Shown here: positions 22,723-31,454 of the stretch, piece by piece
Position numbering within the stretch: the first letter of the stretch is position 1
How the letters are laid out: every line of letters starts with the position of its first letter
NCBI GenBank assembly: GCA_027451085.1
Contig: DAIDKA010000237.1
Coordinates: 1-53,843 of the forward strand
Length of the DNA stretch: 53,843 nt
Direction: 5' to 3'
Source of the DNA: Gammaproteobacteria bacterium
GTDB taxonomy: Bacteria > Pseudomonadota > Gammaproteobacteria > Steroidobacterales > Steroidobacteraceae
Position numbers and translations under genes: made by a program
The notes under the pieces: generated by a model
The model's input: only the letters and a program-made list of their open reading frames with translations
What the model was told of the DNA's origin: nothing
Database searches by the model: none

Positions 22723-24471
22723 TCAGGTCCTGATCTGGAAGTACTGGTCCACGTTGAACTTGCCGGCATGGCGCACGATGGCGCCGATGGCGCTCATGTT
22801 GAGGCCGTTCTTGCCGCAGCTATAGCCGATGCCGGCGTCGTGCATGATGTTCAGGTTCAGCAGGATGGTGCCCAGCGTGCCGTTGCAGGCTTCCTCCAGC
22901 CAGTACATGAAGTAGATGCCGTCCCGGATCTTCACGAAGTCTCCCGGGCCGCTCCACTCCAGGCCGCCGTGCTGGTCCGGCGTGAAGATGATCCACGACA
23001 CCGTATGCGGCGTGGAATACAGGTGCATGGACACCAGCCCCGGAGCATAGCTGTAGGTGATGCAGCGGCCGAGCATCTCGGTCGTGCGGGCGTGGCGGCG
23101 GTACATGGGAGGCTGGATGCCTTCCATGTCGATGATGCCGAACAGGGTGCGCGCACCGGCCTCGTTGGCGAAGTACGGCGTGTTGAGGTGGCCGTTGTAG
23201 CAGGTCACCAGCCCCTGGTGGAAGTCTGCCGCGATGATGTGTCCGTCGTGGTCCGGCGCACCTTCGAGCAGATGCCCGAACAGGATCAGGCCCGGCGCGA
23301 CTTCGTAGGACTGGTAGCGTGCGCTGACCCAGCCGCCCTGGCCATCCTTGCGCCATTTGAGCTGGTCAGGACCTGTGACCTGGTACTCCATCACGGGGCC
23401 GTTGTCGTAGCGCAGCGTGAAGGTCTTGCCGGACAGAAAGTCGCTGGCGGGCAGGGCGTTGTGGCTCATGCCGGCGGCACCACCGGTGCTGACCCGGGCC
23501 GGGAAGGCGTTGGAGTGTTCGCGGACGATGCTGGCAACTTCCTGCCGGGAAAGCTTCTCCTCGGTCTTGATGGGCCGGTAGACCCGGCGCGCACCCTTCA
23601 CGGGTTTGCCATCCTTGCCCGGTGGCGCCGGCACCGGGTTGCCGGTGTTGTCTTCGAATTTCTCGAAGTGGGCGATCTGGCCCACGATGTCGCCGCGGGA
23701 ACGGAACAGGTCGTAGTGCAGCGCGTCCTGCTCGTCGAATCCCAGCCGCAGGCCCATGCGCTGGCTGCGGTTCATGTCGATCACGCAGGCGGTGAAGGCG
23801 CCCGAGAACTCGCACTCGGTGCGGGTGTAGAGGAAGAAATCGTCATTGAGTTTGACGTAGTCCGACGGGGCGCTGTAGCCGAGTTCGCCACCGGTGCGCG
23901 ACAGTTCCACGAAGTGCGAGTACGCCGCGGAGGGGTAGTATTCCAGCGTCTGGGTGTCGTCGTCGTCACGCCAGTGATAGCCCCGGCCTTCCAGGCGGTT
24001 GGTGAACTCGTGCCGGCCCGTGGGCGCGGCGCCGCTTGTCTCAATGTAGCCGAACCAGACCTGGCGCTGGACCTCGCGGTTGTCTTCATACCCGCTGAAC
24101 CACAGTTCGACCACGGTGGCAAGCTTGCTGTCGCGGTCGACGGCGACGGCAAAGCCGCGCTGGGTGCCGGGGATCATGTGGCTGAAGAAGCAGATCCGGT
24201 CCGCCTTGAGTGCGCCGAACGCGGTCGTGATGGCCGCACCGCCGTTTTCGGCCAGGGACAGCCGGGTATTGCTCGTGAACCGGTAGCTGAGCGTGGGGCC
24301 GCCGTCGGTGACGAGCGTCAGCGAGGTGCCGGCAAAGTCCACCGCCAGGGGCGAAGTGCTGCGCGGGCCGCGCCGGATGACGGGTTCCAGCTTGTCGGTG
24401 ATCTGTTCCGGGGTGAGGCGGGTGTAGGCGAAGCGGTACATCGGCTGCTTCGGGTAGGGCGTGGCCGGCAT
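22723..24471 (-). CDS. MoaF-like protein with duplicated barrel domain
   Basis: A 582-residue protein without a signal peptide. It shows an internal duplication: GTSLTLVTDGGPTLSYRF near the start is echoed by GKTFTLRYDNGPVMEYQV in the C-terminal half, and DRICFFSHMIPGTQRGFAVA by GLILFGHLLEGAPDHDGHII. These features match the N- and C-terminal domains of MoaF (lipocalin-like barrels), first named on the nicotine-degradation plasmid pAO1 of Arthrobacter. The ATG at 24471 has AGGGAG five bases upstream; ATG 24492 would add seven residues. There is no molybdenum cofactor gene nearby, so the name may mislead. It is divergent from the DUF1592/DUF1552 genes. Confidence 0.75.
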   Translation of the reverse strand: MPATPYPKQPMYRFAYTRLTPEQITDKLEPVIRRGPRSTSPLAVDFAGTSLTLVTDGGPTLSYRFTSNTRLSLAENGGAAITTAFGALKADRICFFSHMIPGTQRGFAVAVDRDSKLATVVELWFSGYEDNREVQRQVWFGYIETSGAAPTGRHEFTNRLEGRGYHWRDDDDTQTLEYYPSAAYSHFVELSRTGGELGYSAPSDYVKLNDDFFLYTRTECEFSGAFTACVIDMNRSQRMGLRLGFDEQDALHYDLFRSRGDIVGQIAHFEKFEDNTGNPVPAPPGKDGKPVKGARRVYRPIKTEEKLSRQEVASIVREHSNAFPARVSTGGAAGMSHNALPASDFLSGKTFTLRYDNGPVMEYQVTGPDQLKWRKDGQGGWVSARYQSYEVAPGLILFGHLLEGAPDHDGHIIAADFHQGLVTCYNGHLNTPYFANEAGARTLFGIIDMEGIQPPMYRRHARTTEMLGRCITYSYAPGLVSMHLYSTPHTVSWIIFTPDQHGGLEWSGPGDFVKIRDGIYFMYWLEEACNGTLGTILLNLNIMHDAGIGYSCGKNGLNMSAIGAIVRHAGKFNVDQYFQIRT

Positions 24472-24554
24472 GTGATCTCCCTTCGTGGCCATGACGTTGG
24501 CGGACCCTGAAACCTGTTGTTCCGCCAGCGGTCCCCGGACGGTCTGACAGGCCT

Positions 24555-24583
24555 TATAATATAAAGCTGGCAGGGCTGGGGTG
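24555..24583. promoter_or_regulatory. Divergent promoter island with a perfect palindrome
   Basis: In the 190-base gap between the MoaF-like and DUF1592 genes lies an AT-rich island TATAATATAAAG (24555-24566), readable as a -10 on either strand (on the minus strand TATTAT with TTGTGT 18 bases upstream). It is followed by the perfect 13-base palindrome GTGTTG-C-CAACAC (24571-24583), a plausible operator. Confidence 0.45.
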
Positions 24584-24661
24584 TTGCCAACACAACGGTG
24601 ACGCAATGGCACAGCCAGACCCGCCGCCTGCGGGACGGCTGTATCGGCATACAGGATTATC

Positions 24662-27160
24662 ATGACGGGGACTGGCGCAATGACGCACGGCTTGAAGCAC
24701 GGGCGGTCGAAGGGCGGGGCGGCGGCCAGCCTGTTGCTGGGCGCTCTGGTTTCGGCGGTTGCCGTGGCCGCAGTGCCTGGTGGTGCGCCTGCGGCCGGGG
24801 ACGTGTCAGCGGCGGCTGGGAGTGCCGCAGCCGGCGCGCATCCGCCGCAGTGGGACCTGCTGTCCCACAACTGTGTCAAATGCCATAACACCACCGACTG
24901 GGCGGGTGGCGTGGCCTTCGATTCCATGTCGCCGCAGGACGTGCCGCATGACGCGGACATCTGGGAAAAGGCGATCACCAAGCTGCAGGGGCGGCTGATG
25001 CCGCCGCCGGGCAATCCCCAGCCCACCCAGGCCAGCATTGATGACTTCACCGCGTGGCTGGCGGGGACGCTGGATGCGGCCGCGGCGGCCCGTCCCCAAC
25101 CGGGCAACGTCGGGTTGCACCGCCTGAACCGCACCGAATACGCTCGTGAAATCCACGCCATGCTCGGCCTGGATGTCGACGTCACGACACTGCTGCCCAG
25201 GGATGTCTCCAGCGACGGCTTCGATGACATCGCCGCGATGCTACGTGTGTCGCCGACCTTCCTGGACCAGTACATCAGCGCCGCGCGCAACGTGGCACGC
25301 CAGGCCGTGGGCCGCGCCAGCGCCAAGCCCACCACCCTCGAATACCGTATCCCCAGCAACGTCGATCAGTCGGAGCACATCGACGGACTGCCGCTGGGCA
25401 CCCGCGGTGGCGCGGTGATCACCCACTGGTTCCCGGCGGATGGCGTGTACGAGTTCGACATCCGCAACTTTTTCTTCAGCGGTGCGGGCTACGTCACCAA
25501 GATCGACAGCCCGCACCGCGTGATCCTCACCATCGACGACGTTCCGGTGTTCCATGCCGATGTCGGCGGGCCCGAGGATCTGAAGGCGGTGGATACGCGC
25601 TTTGCCGCGGCCTCCGATGAACTGCAGGCGCGCTTCGATCACATCCGCGTGCGGTTGCCGGCCGGCTCCCACCGGGTGGGCGTGGCCTTCGTGCAGCGTT
25701 CCTTCGCCGAGTCCGATTCGCCGCTGCAGCCGATCGCGGAACTGCCCGAGATGGAGCGTTACCCCACCATCCCCGGCGTGGAAATCTCCGGACCGTTCGA
25801 TGTCACCGGGGTGGGCAACACCGTGAGCCGGCAACGGATCTTCATCTGCCGGCCGCAGAGCGAGGCGCAGGAACTGCCCTGCGCGCGCCGCATCCTGCGC
25901 AACCTCGCCACCCAGGCTTTCCGCCGCCCGGTGGACGAGTCCGACCTTGCGGCGCCGCTTGCGTTCTACCGTGAAGGTCGCGCGGCGGGTGATTTTGACG
26001 CCGGCATCGAGAGCGGGCTTACGGCCATCCTGTCCAGCACCAAGTTCCTGTTCCGTGCCGAGCTGCCGCCGGTGGGGACGACGCAGGGTGTGGCTTACCG
26101 CGTGGATGATCTGGCGCTGGCATCGCGGCTGTCGTTCTTCCTGTGGAGCGAGGGGCCGGACCAGGGGCTGGTGGACCTGGCCGCCGCGGGCAAGCTGCAT
26201 CAGCCCGAGGTGCTGCGCGCCCAGGTCGATCGTATGCTGGCGGACCGGCGTTCGTCTTCGCTGGTCAGCAACTTCGCATTCGAGTGGCTCGCGGTGTCCA
26301 AGATGGACAACGTGGAGCCGACCGCGTCGCTGTACCCGGACTTCGACCGCAACCTGCGCGAGGGCTACCGTGAGGAGATCCGCCTGTTCCTCGACAGCGT
26401 CCTGCGCTCCAACCAGAGCGTGCTCAACCTCCTGACCTCCAACCGCACCTTCCTCAACGAGCGGGTGGCGCGCGAGTACGGCGTGCCGGACATCCGTGGC
26501 GACCAGTTCAGGCCGGTGGTGCTGACGGATCCGCGGCGTTTCGGCCTGCTGGGCAAGGGCGCGATCCTGATGGGCACGGCCTATGGCAACCGGACCTCCC
26601 CCGTGCTGCGCGGCTCATGGATCCTGGAGAACATCACCGGCACGCCGCCGGAGAGCCCGCCGCCCGGGGTGCCGCAGCTGGCCGAAACCGAGCCGGGCGC
26701 GCAGGCGCAGACGGTGCGCATGCGCCTGGAGCACCACCGGGCCAATCCGTCCTGCAATGCCTGCCATGGCGTGATCGATCCGCTCGGCTTCGCGCTCGAG
26801 AACTTCGATGTGGAGGGCGCCTGGCGTGACCGCGACCTCGATGCCGGCACGGCCATCGATGCAGGCGGCCGTCTGGCCGATGGCACCGACGTGTCCGGGC
26901 CGGTGCAGCTGCGCGCCGCACTGCTCAGGCGCCCGGACCTGTTCGTGCAGACGCTGACGGAAAAGCTGATGACCTATGCGCTGGGCCGTGAACTCACCGC
27001 GCAGGACATGCCGGCGGTGCGCGCCGTCGTGCGCGAGGCGGATGTCCACGGCGATACCTTCGAGTCCATCGCGCAGGGCATCGTTGCCAGCGCTGCGTTC
27101 CAGATGCGCCAGCCGGCCTCCCGGGCCGCCAGTCAACAGGTGGCCGCCAACGGCACCTGA
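24662..27160 (+). CDS. DUF1592/DUF1588/DUF1585 multidomain cytochrome c-type protein
   Basis: An 832-residue exported protein of the planctomycete-type cytochrome family. A hydrophobic segment (ASLLLGALVSAVAVAAVPGG) acts as a signal. A first haem site CVKCH (71-75) follows, then DUF1587 (VGLHRLNRTEYAREIHAMLGL), a beta-rich middle resembling a carbohydrate-binding fold (DUF1595, about 240-350), DUF1592 (LASRLSFFLWSEGPD...) and DUF1588 with a second haem site CNACH (698-702) in CNACHGVIDPLGFALENFD. It ends with DUF1585 (LTEKLMTYALGRELT). These proteins are abundant in Planctomycetes and Acidobacteria; their substrate is unknown. ATG 24662 is used; ATG 24680 is possible. The DUF1552 gene follows nine bases later. 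Confidence 0.88.
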   Translation: MTGTGAMTHGLKHGRSKGGAAASLLLGALVSAVAVAAVPGGAPAAGDVSAAAGSAAAGAHPPQWDLLSHNCVKCHNTTDWAGGVAFDSMSPQDVPHDADIWEKAITKLQGRLMPPPGNPQPTQASIDDFTAWLAGTLDAAAAARPQPGNVGLHRLNRTEYAREIHAMLGLDVDVTTLLPRDVSSDGFDDIAAMLRVSPTFLDQYISAARNVARQAVGRASAKPTTLEYRIPSNVDQSEHIDGLPLGTRGGAVITHWFPADGVYEFDIRNFFFSGAGYVTKIDSPHRVILTIDDVPVFHADVGGPEDLKAVDTRFAAASDELQARFDHIRVRLPAGSHRVGVAFVQRSFAESDSPLQPIAELPEMERYPTIPGVEISGPFDVTGVGNTVSRQRIFICRPQSEAQELPCARRILRNLATQAFRRPVDESDLAAPLAFYREGRAAGDFDAGIESGLTAILSSTKFLFRAELPPVGTTQGVAYRVDDLALASRLSFFLWSEGPDQGLVDLAAAGKLHQPEVLRAQVDRMLADRRSSSLVSNFAFEWLAVSKMDNVEPTASLYPDFDRNLREGYREEIRLFLDSVLRSNQSVLNLLTSNRTFLNERVAREYGVPDIRGDQFRPVVLTDPRRFGLLGKGAILMGTAYGNRTSPVLRGSWILENITGTPPESPPPGVPQLAETEPGAQAQTVRMRLEHHRANPSCNACHGVIDPLGFALENFDVEGAWRDRDLDAGTAIDAGGRLADGTDVSGPVQLRAALLRRPDLFVQTLTEKLMTYALGRELTAQDMPAVRAVVREADVHGDTFESIAQGIVASAAFQMRQPASRAASQQVAANGT

Positions 27161-27169
27161 GGAGAAGTC

Positions 27170-28495
27170 ATGTTCATCACCAAGAAGCATATTTCCCGCC
27201 GCACCGTGCTCAAGGGCGTGGGCGGGGTCGCACTGGGGCTGCCGCTGCTCGACGCCATGGTGCCGGCGGCCACCGCCCTGGCGAACACGGCGGCCAAGCC
27301 GCGGACGCGCCTGGGATTCTTCTATTTCCCGCACGGCGCGGTCATGGAACGCTGGACTCCGGCGCAGACCGGACGCGACTTTGCGCTGAGTGAGATTCTT
27401 GCGCCGCTTGCGCCGTACCAGGACCAGCTGACCGTGATCAGCAACCTCGGCAACAAGCCGGCCGAGAGCCGCGCGGTGCACGCACTGGTGCCGGCCACCT
27501 GGCTGTCCTGCGTGCATCCGAAGGAAAGCATCACGCCGGACATGGCGGTGACGGTGGACCAGATGGCCGCGCAGCACATCGGCCAGGACACGCCGTATCC
27601 GTCGCTGGAGACTGCCACCGCGCAGGGCCAGGGCGTGGGCAGCGCCTGCGAACGGGGTTTCGGCTGCACCTACTCGGGCACGCTGTCGTTCAGCACTCCG
27701 TCCACGCCGCTGCCGATCGAAAGCAATCCGCGGCAGTTGTACCTGCGGCTGTTCGGCCAGGGCGACAGTCCCGCCGAACGCCAGTTCGTGTCGCACCAGA
27801 CGGCGAGCCTGCTGGACATGATCGCCGGCGAGACCGGCGCCCTGAAGCAGCAACTCGGTCCGGCCGACCGCGCGACGCTCGATGACTACCTGACCAGCGT
27901 GCGCGAGATCGAGCGCCGCGTGCACAACGCAGCGCAGGGGGATGTGGCGAAGCTGAAACTGCCGGAGGTGCCGGGCGCCACCTCGGACAACTTCGACGAG
28001 CACTTGAACCTGATGTTCGACCTGATCGCACTGGCCTACCAGGGCAACCTGACGCGGGTGCAGAGCTTCATGATCGCCCCCGAGGTGAGCGAGCAGACCT
28101 ACGGCTGGATCGGCGTGCCCGATGCCTTCCATGCACTGTCACACCACGGCAATGATCCGGCCAAGAAAGCGCGGCTGGCGAAGATCCAGCGCTACCACAC
28201 CGATGTCTTCGCCAAGTTCGTCGGCAAGCTCAAGGCCATGCCGGACGGCGACGGCAGCATGCTCGACCACTCGATACTGCTGTACGGCAGCAACATGAGT
28301 AACAGCAACGCCCACAACCAGTATCCGCTGCCCACGGCCATCCTGGGCCATGGCTGCGGCACCGTGCGTGGCGGCCAGCACATCAACTTCGCCCAGCGCA
28401 CTCCGCTTGCGAACGTGCACCTGTCGATCCTGCAGCGCGCCGGCGTGCCGGTGACGAGCGTCGGTGACAGCACCGGCGCCATCGCGGAGATCTGA
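27170..28495 (+). CDS. Tat-exported DUF1552 protein
   Basis: A 441-residue protein with a twin-arginine signal (KKHISRRTVLKGVGGVALGL). The mature part has the DUF1552 pattern: PRTRLGFFYFPHGAVMERWTP, the central AVTVDQMAAQHIGQDTPYPS, and near the end LLYGSNMSNSNAHNQYPLPT and HGCGTVRGGQHI, which resemble the metal-binding ends of the alkaline phosphatase/sulfatase superfamily. The DUF1592 and DUF1552 genes are nearly always adjacent across bacteria, which suggests one functional pair, but no reaction is known. A GAGGAG ribosome site precedes ATG 27170. It is followed three bases later by the ankyrin gene. Confidence 0.88.
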   Translation: MFITKKHISRRTVLKGVGGVALGLPLLDAMVPAATALANTAAKPRTRLGFFYFPHGAVMERWTPAQTGRDFALSEILAPLAPYQDQLTVISNLGNKPAESRAVHALVPATWLSCVHPKESITPDMAVTVDQMAAQHIGQDTPYPSLETATAQGQGVGSACERGFGCTYSGTLSFSTPSTPLPIESNPRQLYLRLFGQGDSPAERQFVSHQTASLLDMIAGETGALKQQLGPADRATLDDYLTSVREIERRVHNAAQGDVAKLKLPEVPGATSDNFDEHLNLMFDLIALAYQGNLTRVQSFMIAPEVSEQTYGWIGVPDAFHALSHHGNDPAKKARLAKIQRYHTDVFAKFVGKLKAMPDGDGSMLDHSILLYGSNMSNSNAHNQYPLPTAILGHGCGTVRGGQHINFAQRTPLANVHLSILQRAGVPVTSVGDSTGAIAEI

Positions 28496-28498
28496 TCC

Positions 28499-30121
28499 AT
28501 GGCAGAAAGCCGCCTGCGGCGCTTTTCGCGGCCCGTCCGGCCAAACGCGTGGTTTGTGCCAAACGCGATGCTCGCTCGCGTGCGCCTGGTTCTGCTGCTG
28601 GTGCTGGCCGGCAGCGCACGGGTGGCCGCGGCTGCTGATGTGGTCGCGCCCGACCTGGCCCCTGCGCCCCTGGTTGCGGCGGCGCGGATCGATGACGCGG
28701 CCACGGTGCGCCAGCTGCTGGCGGCGAAACCTGCGGTGGATGTCCGGCAGCGTTCTGCCGACGGCACCACGGCGCTGCACTGGGCGGTGTATCACGATGA
28801 TGTCCCGCTGGTGGAAACGCTCATCGCCCGCGGCGCGGATGTGAAGGTCGTCAACCAGTACGGTTCATCGCCGATGTCGGAAGCCGCGGTCACCGGCGAT
28901 GTGCGCGTGCTCAAGGACCTGCTGGCGGCCGGCGCCGATGTGGAGTCGCCCAATGCGGATGGCCAGACCGCCCTGATGGTGCTCGCCCGCACCAGCAATG
29001 TCGCGGCCGCGAGGCTGCTGCTCGATCACGGCGCCAGGGTGGACACCCGTGAGCGCTGGCGGCAGCAGACGGCGCTGATGTGGGCCGCCGCCGAGGCGCA
29101 GCCGGCCATGGTGAAACTGCTGCTGGCCCACGGCGCGCATCCCGACGCCCGTTCACAGGTGAACGACTGGGAGCGGCAGGTCACGGTGGAGCCGCGCATG
29201 CAGGCCCGGCCTTCCGGCGGCTTCACGCCGCTGCTGTATGCGGCCCGACGCGGCTGCGTGGAATGCGCACGGCTGCTGCTGGAGCACGGCGCCGACGTCA
29301 ATCTTGCCGATCCGGATGGTGTCAGCCCGCTGTTGCTTGCGACGCTGAATTTCAACTTCGACACCGCGGCGCTGCTGGTCAGCAGGCACGCCAATGTCAA
29401 TCAGTGGGACCTGTGGGGCCGCTCGGCGCTGTATGCCGCGGTGGACCTCGATACCCTGCCGGTGGGCGGGCGCGCCGACCGGCCCTCCGCGGACAAAACC
29501 AGCAGTCTCGACCTGGTCGGCCTGCTGCTCAATGCCGGCGCCAATCCCAACCTGCAGCTGAAGCTCATGCCACCGTACCGGTCGCTGCGTGATGACCGCG
29601 GAGCTGACCAGTTGCTCGGGGTGGGCGCTACGCCGCTGCTGCGCGCGGCCAAGGCCGGTGACGTGCCGGCCATGAAACTGCTGCTGGAACACGGGGCCTT
29701 GGTCGACCTGCCCACGGCCAGTGGTGTCACACCGCTGCTGGCTGCCGCGGGTGACGCTTCGTCGTCCATCGACACGCGTGGCCGCTACAAGACCGAGACG
29801 CAGGCCGTGCAGGCGGTGGACCTGCTGATCACGCATGGCGCGGACGTGAATGCCCGCGATGCCGCCGGCGAAACGGCGCTGTTCGGCGCTGCGCAGTGGG
29901 GCTGGAACAGCCTGGTGCGCCAGCTTGCCGCGCACAACGTGGACCTGATGGCCAGGGATGCCCGCGGCCGCACGGCCGTCGATGTCGCCATGGGCAGCGC
30001 GAGCAGCTCGGGCCGCTTCAGTACTGAGCCGCACCCGCAGACCGTGACGCTGCTGCGCCAGTTGATGGCCCGGGCCGCGCCGCCCGTGGCCGCCGTAACC
30101 CCCGTTCCGGGCGCGCCATGA
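28499..30121 (+). CDS. Exported ankyrin-repeat protein
   Basis: A 540-residue protein. A hydrophobic stretch (RLVLLLVLAGSARVAAAAD, about residues 28-46) is a Sec signal, so the repeats are periplasmic. About twelve ankyrin repeats follow, each recognisable by G-x-T/S-A/P-L and LLxxGAxVxxxx, for example DGTTALHWAVYHDDVPLVET. Three repeats carry long inserts (near ERQVTVEPRM, DRPSADKTSSLD and SIDTRGRYKTET), which could form a binding face. ATG 28499 has GGAGA upstream; ATG 28568 would start directly at the signal peptide but lacks a ribosome site. It overlaps the next gene by four bases (ATGA). Likely a scaffold for the DUF1592/DUF1552 partners (inference). Confidence 0.87.
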   Translation: MAESRLRRFSRPVRPNAWFVPNAMLARVRLVLLLVLAGSARVAAAADVVAPDLAPAPLVAAARIDDAATVRQLLAAKPAVDVRQRSADGTTALHWAVYHDDVPLVETLIARGADVKVVNQYGSSPMSEAAVTGDVRVLKDLLAAGADVESPNADGQTALMVLARTSNVAAARLLLDHGARVDTRERWRQQTALMWAAAEAQPAMVKLLLAHGAHPDARSQVNDWERQVTVEPRMQARPSGGFTPLLYAARRGCVECARLLLEHGADVNLADPDGVSPLLLATLNFNFDTAALLVSRHANVNQWDLWGRSALYAAVDLDTLPVGGRADRPSADKTSSLDLVGLLLNAGANPNLQLKLMPPYRSLRDDRGADQLLGVGATPLLRAAKAGDVPAMKLLLEHGALVDLPTASGVTPLLAAAGDASSSIDTRGRYKTETQAVQAVDLLITHGADVNARDAAGETALFGAAQWGWNSLVRQLAAHNVDLMARDARGRTAVDVAMGSASSSGRFSTEPHPQTVTLLRQLMARAAPPVAAVTPVPGAP

Positions 30122-31077
30122 ACCGCCGGGGCTTTTTACGCACTGCCGCGCCGGCCGCGGCTGCTGTCGCATTGGCACGTGGCGGCCTGGGACGTGCCTG
30201 GGCTGTTCCGACCACCACGCCGGGCATGGCACCGGTCAACGGTCCGCTGACGGTTGCCGCGCTGACCGACCGGCTGTTCCTTATCCAGGGCGGGGGCGGC
30301 AATGTCACGGTGTTTGATTCGCCGCAGGGCGTGCTGCTGGTGGACGGCGGCTCGCCCGAGCGCTCGGCCGAGGTGTTGCGCCTGGTGCGCGAGCGCACCG
30401 GTAAAAGCCGCGTGGAAGTGCTGTTCAACACCCACTGGCACTGGGACCAGACCGGCTCGAACCTCGCGCTCGGCCGGGAAGGCACACGCATCATCGCCCA
30501 CGAGAACACCCGGCTATGGTTGACCGCCGAGGTCAACTCCAGATGGCAGCACCGGGTGTTCAAGCCGCTGCCGCACCAGGCGCTGCCGACGCAGACCTTC
30601 TACACCACCGGCAGCCTCGCGTTCGGCGGGGAGCGCATCGACTATGGCTGGCTGCCCCAGGCCCACACCGACGGGGACATTTATGTCTTCTTCCGCGAGG
30701 CCAATGTGCTGGTGGCTGGGGATACCCTCGCGGTGGGCACCTATCCCATCCTGGACTGGTGCACCAATGGCTGGATAGGTGGTATGGCCACTGCCACCCA
30801 GGCGCTGGCGGACCTCTCGGCCGCTGACACCAAGGTCATTCCGGGCACAGGTCCGGTACAATCACGGGGTGATCTTGCGGCTGAGCACGACATGCTGGCA
30901 ACCCTTACGACGCGGCTGTCGAAGCTGCTGGCCCAGGGCATGAGCATCAAGGACATGCTGGCAGCCGCCCCTACGAAGGACTACGACGGCCGCTGGGGCG
31001 ACCCTACGCTGTTCGTGTCCAACGCCTGGCCCGGCCTGGTGCAGCGCGCGCGCTCTCTAGGCGTGAACATAGTTTAG
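30118..31077 (+). CDS. Tat-exported metallo-beta-lactamase-fold protein lacking two zinc-2 ligands
   Basis: A 319-residue MBL-fold protein with a twin-arginine start (MNRRGFLRTAAPAAAAVALA). The first metal motif is THWHWDQTGSN: His106, His108 and Asp110 are present but the usual next His is Gln111. QAHTDGD supplies His183 and LVAGDTLA supplies Asp202. The final GHGP motif reads GTGP, so the last His is Thr244. Ligands of zinc site 1 remain, while two of site 2 are lost. Members of this fold hydrolyse esters, lactams, thioesters or sulfates, or reduce oxygen. Here a mono-metal or altered chemistry is likely. It overlaps the ankyrin gene by ATGA and is probably co-translated with it. Confidence 0.85.
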   Translation: MNRRGFLRTAAPAAAAVALARGGLGRAWAVPTTTPGMAPVNGPLTVAALTDRLFLIQGGGGNVTVFDSPQGVLLVDGGSPERSAEVLRLVRERTGKSRVEVLFNTHWHWDQTGSNLALGREGTRIIAHENTRLWLTAEVNSRWQHRVFKPLPHQALPTQTFYTTGSLAFGGERIDYGWLPQAHTDGDIYVFFREANVLVAGDTLAVGTYPILDWCTNGWIGGMATATQALADLSAADTKVIPGTGPVQSRGDLAAEHDMLATLTTRLSKLLAQGMSIKDMLAAAPTKDYDGRWGDPTLFVSNAWPGLVQRARSLGVNIV

Positions 31078-31095
31078 ATTTTTCGAGGTTTTACG

Positions 31096-31449
31096 ATGGC
31101 AAGCATCAAGCGCCTGCAGCCCGGCGCCCGCATGAGCGAGGGGACCGTCCACAACGGTGTCGTCTACCTGGCTGGCCAGGTGGCCGTGAGCGGCGCCACC
31201 GGCATCAAGGAGCAGGTGCGCGAGGTGCTGGGCTCGATCGACGCTTTGCTGACCGAGGCCGGCAGCCACAAGTCGAACATCCTGCGCGCGCAGATCTTCC
31301 TGGCGGACCTGGCGGATTTTCCCGCGCTGAACGAGCTTTGGGATGCCTGGGTGGTTCCGGGCTCCACCCCGGCCCGCGCCACCGTGCAGGCAAAGCTGGC
31401 CAAGCCGGAATGGAAGGTCGAGATCGTCGTCACGGCGGCTGTAGGCTGA
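31096..31449 (+). CDS. RidA family protein
   Basis: A 117-residue member of the RidA/YjgF/UK114 family, trimeric enzymes that hydrolyse reactive enamines and imines from PLP enzymes. The key segment GSTPARATVQAKLAKPEWKVEI contains the Arg that binds the carboxylate of the substrate in active RidA proteins (the PxRAxV motif), and VYLAGQVAV is the conserved first half. Subfamily assignment (RidA proper or Rid4-7) is not possible by eye. A GAGG ribosome site precedes ATG 31096. It lies 18 bases after the MBL gene and just before a CWC protein gene, within the same run of genes. Confidence 0.9.
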   Translation: MASIKRLQPGARMSEGTVHNGVVYLAGQVAVSGATGIKEQVREVLGSIDALLTEAGSHKSNILRAQIFLADLADFPALNELWDAWVVPGSTPARATVQAKLAKPEWKVEIVVTAAVG

Positions 31450-31454
31450 AGTCC

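Noticed and set aside
22534..24510. 658-codon plus-strand frame
   Set aside because: It is antisense to the MoaF-like gene, whose duplicated barrel motifs are clear; the plus-strand product has no recognisable motif.
26615..28132. 505-codon minus-strand frame
   Set aside because: Antisense to the DUF1592 and DUF1552 genes. It crosses their junction and shows no domain.
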